NCBI GenBank assembly: GCA_938011325.1
Contig: CALLUD010000012.1
Span: 124,001 to 188,000 of the forward strand
Length of the DNA: 64,000 bases
Direction of reading: 5' to 3'
DNA from: an uncultured Spartobacteria bacterium
GTDB taxonomy: Bacteria; Verrucomicrobiota; Verrucomicrobiia; Chthoniobacterales; JAATET01
A program made the translations under genes and the position numbers. How positions within the stretch are numbered: position 1 is the stretch's first letter; each line of letters begins with the position of its first letter. Below are positions 63,890-64,000 of this stretch, one piece after another. Under the pieces are notes generated by a model. That model made no database searches. It was not told the DNA's origin and saw only the letters and a program-made list of their open reading frames with translations.

Positions 63890-64000
63890 GTCTCGAGCGA
63901 GTAGCCGAAGCCTCGATGCGTGCGGATCGGGTCCTCATCCGGCCGGATGGCCCGCAGCTTAGCCCGCAGCGACTTGATGTGCGTGTCGACCGTGCGTTCC
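63886..64000 (-). CDS. creB: Response regulator CreB, C-terminal part (5' end outside window)
   Basis: Thirty-eight codons of the C-terminus run off the window edge: R-T-V-D-T-H-I-K-S-L-R-A-K-L-R, then P-I-R-T-H-R-G-F-G-Y-S-L-E-T and TGA. This is the recognition helix and wing of an OmpR-type winged helix and closely matches CreB. Its stop overlaps the creC GTG start by four bases, so the two are coupled. Confidence 0.85.
   Translation of the reverse strand, partial: ERTVDTHIKSLRAKLRAIRPDEDPIRTHRGFGYSLET

Overview
The window comes from a GC-rich Gram-negative bacterium, most likely a member of the Verrucomicrobiota (Chthoniobacterales/Terrimicrobium-like). The reasons are a set of secreted PEP-CTERM proteins with autotransporter-type beta-strand repeats, several secreted proteins with long Thr-Pro linkers, GntR-LacI fusion regulators, many lipoproteins and a large stock of exo-acting glycosidases. 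The assignment is an inference from gene content. I saw no rRNA, tRNA, CRISPR array or insertion sequence.

Layout. 1-3475: tail of an apolipoprotein N-acyltransferase, then purS-purQ-purL with one short overlap. 3615-12816: a tightly packed seven-gene signalling operon made of hybrid kinase, urea/amide-binding lipoprotein, second hybrid kinase, single receiver, DHp-receiver-PP2C phosphatase, RsbW-like kinase and STAS antagonist. 12889-26835: secreted and envelope functions, including a GH85 endoglycosidase, two lipoproteins, a cyclic-nucleotide-binding protein, a phosphoesterase, a GH20 hexosaminidase coupled to a FucP/NagP-type sugar transporter, a fatty acid desaturase, and a GH46 chitosanase with a small exported partner. 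26970-37181: a PEP-CTERM protein, ComM, a LuxR regulator, a 1163-residue secreted orphan, a NhaR-like LysR regulator and an HPF-like protein. 37731-46765: an SGNH hydrolase, a GH92 enzyme, a PAS hybrid kinase and a GntR-LacI regulator. 46927-52332: three intact PEP-CTERM genes on the minus strand, each with its own terminator, plus a decayed duplicate of one 3' end. 52457-64000: FabV, a carboxymuconolactone decarboxylase-like protein, DUF4202, AlaRS, a lipoprotein, a DEAD-box helicase, a membrane protein and CreC/CreB.

How the parts fit. The 3.6-12.8 kb operon reads as one pathway: ligand binding outside the membrane, two paralogous kinases with different Cache-type sensors, phosphotransfer to receivers, and output through a partner switch (PP2C, RsbW, STAS). 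No ABC permease accompanies the binding protein, so sensing rather than import is the likely role. The GH85, GH20, GH92 and transporter genes together suggest use of GlcNAc- and mannose-containing glycans such as high-mannose N-glycans, with GH46 adding chitosan. The GH92 protein carries Gln where family mannosidases normally carry the acid Glu, which hints at a different reaction.
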